Shown one piece after another: positions 63,832-64,000 of a stretch of DNA of 64,000 bases. Numbering within the stretch: the stretch's first letter is position 1; each line of letters begins with the position of its first letter. The position numbers and the translations under genes were made by a program. Under the pieces are notes generated by a model. The model was not told the DNA's origin and did no database searches. It worked only from the letters and a program-made list of their open reading frames with translations. The DNA comes from Brachypterus glaber (taxonomy: Eukaryota; Arthropoda; Insecta; Coleoptera; Kateretidae), in assembly GCA_958510825.1 (NCBI GenBank), contig OY294048.1, forward strand, positions 9,813,589-9,877,588. Direction: 5' to 3'.

Positions 63832-64000
63832 CGGTAAAAATAAATTACAATAAATTACATAGTCCGTAAATGGTAATATTTTGCATAGACCGGAACGGTA
63901 AAAATTACATAGTCCAGAATGGTAATATTTTTCATAGACTTGAAATTTGAAAAAAAATATTTACTACTTAGAAAATGTTTGTTCCAAATTACAAGTCTCT
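63832..64000. mobile_element. Inverted copy of 59926-60194, cut by the window end
   Basis: CACGGTAAAAATAAATTAC opens the segment. Reverse-complemented, it follows 60194 back to 59926 with the same ~56-bp units and ends at AGAGACTTGTAATTTGG. Either it is another copy of the CACKGTAAAAA element, or the two are arms of one ~4-kb inverted structure. Confidence 0.75.

Overview
The window reads as AT-rich, repeat-dominated eukaryotic DNA, most likely from an insect. The evidence is a BEL/Pao LTR retrotransposon, a mariner-type transposase fragment with the HTH domain known from insect elements, 5'-truncated LINEs with (TAA)n or (AAAT)n tails, a tRNA-derived SINE, a Penelope-like element and many short inverted-repeat elements. 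The order cannot be fixed from sequence alone. No host gene with a convincing exon structure, no rRNA or functional tRNA gene, no CRISPR array and no bacterial operon was found. Almost every long open frame belongs to a mobile element or is an accident of repeats.

Layout. 1-7.8 kb holds dispersed and tandem repeats: a 352-bp unit, a degenerate GCGCCGCAGGCGA-type array, a TTAA-flanked piggyBac-like MITE at 4327-4858, and an eight-unit array at 5.7-6.7 kb in which each unit carries a TGTGACGTTT/AAACGTCACA hairpin. 7.8-10.9 kb is a satellite of twelve ~230-bp monomers, each with a 52-nt near-palindrome, flanked by pieces that recur elsewhere in the window. 11-22 kb is a patchwork of MITEs with recognisable target-site duplications (TSDs). 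22455-28494 is the main coding feature: a young BEL/Pao element with identical 193-bp LTRs, a 5-bp TSD (AGCCC) and a near-intact gag-pol broken by one frameshift at a 7-A run. 29.8-31.1 kb is a mariner-type element with a broken, truncated transposase. 36.6-40 kb holds a TIR element with a 6-bp TSD and a ~960-bp long inverted repeat. 41-47 kb is dense in small hairpin elements, with a LINE end and a larger MITE. 51-64 kb shows nested insertions: two LINE 3' ends each split by a MITE, a Penelope-like RT/GIY-YIG fragment, a repeat split by two different MITEs, two SINE copies and TIR elements.

How the parts relate. Autonomous enzymes are scarce: one BEL/Pao polyprotein (frameshifted), one partial mariner transposase and C-terminal stubs of LINE and PLE reverse transcriptases. 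The non-autonomous elements are plentiful and show TSDs of the types expected for Tc1/mariner (TA), PIF/Harbinger-like (3 bp, TAA/TTA), piggyBac (TTAA) and hAT (about 8 bp, imperfect), so they would have been moved by enzymes encoded elsewhere. The nesting gives a relative order of insertion. The most unusual structures are the hairpin-bearing satellite and its dispersed relatives, the long inverted repeat at 39 kb, and the tandem hairpin array at 6 kb.
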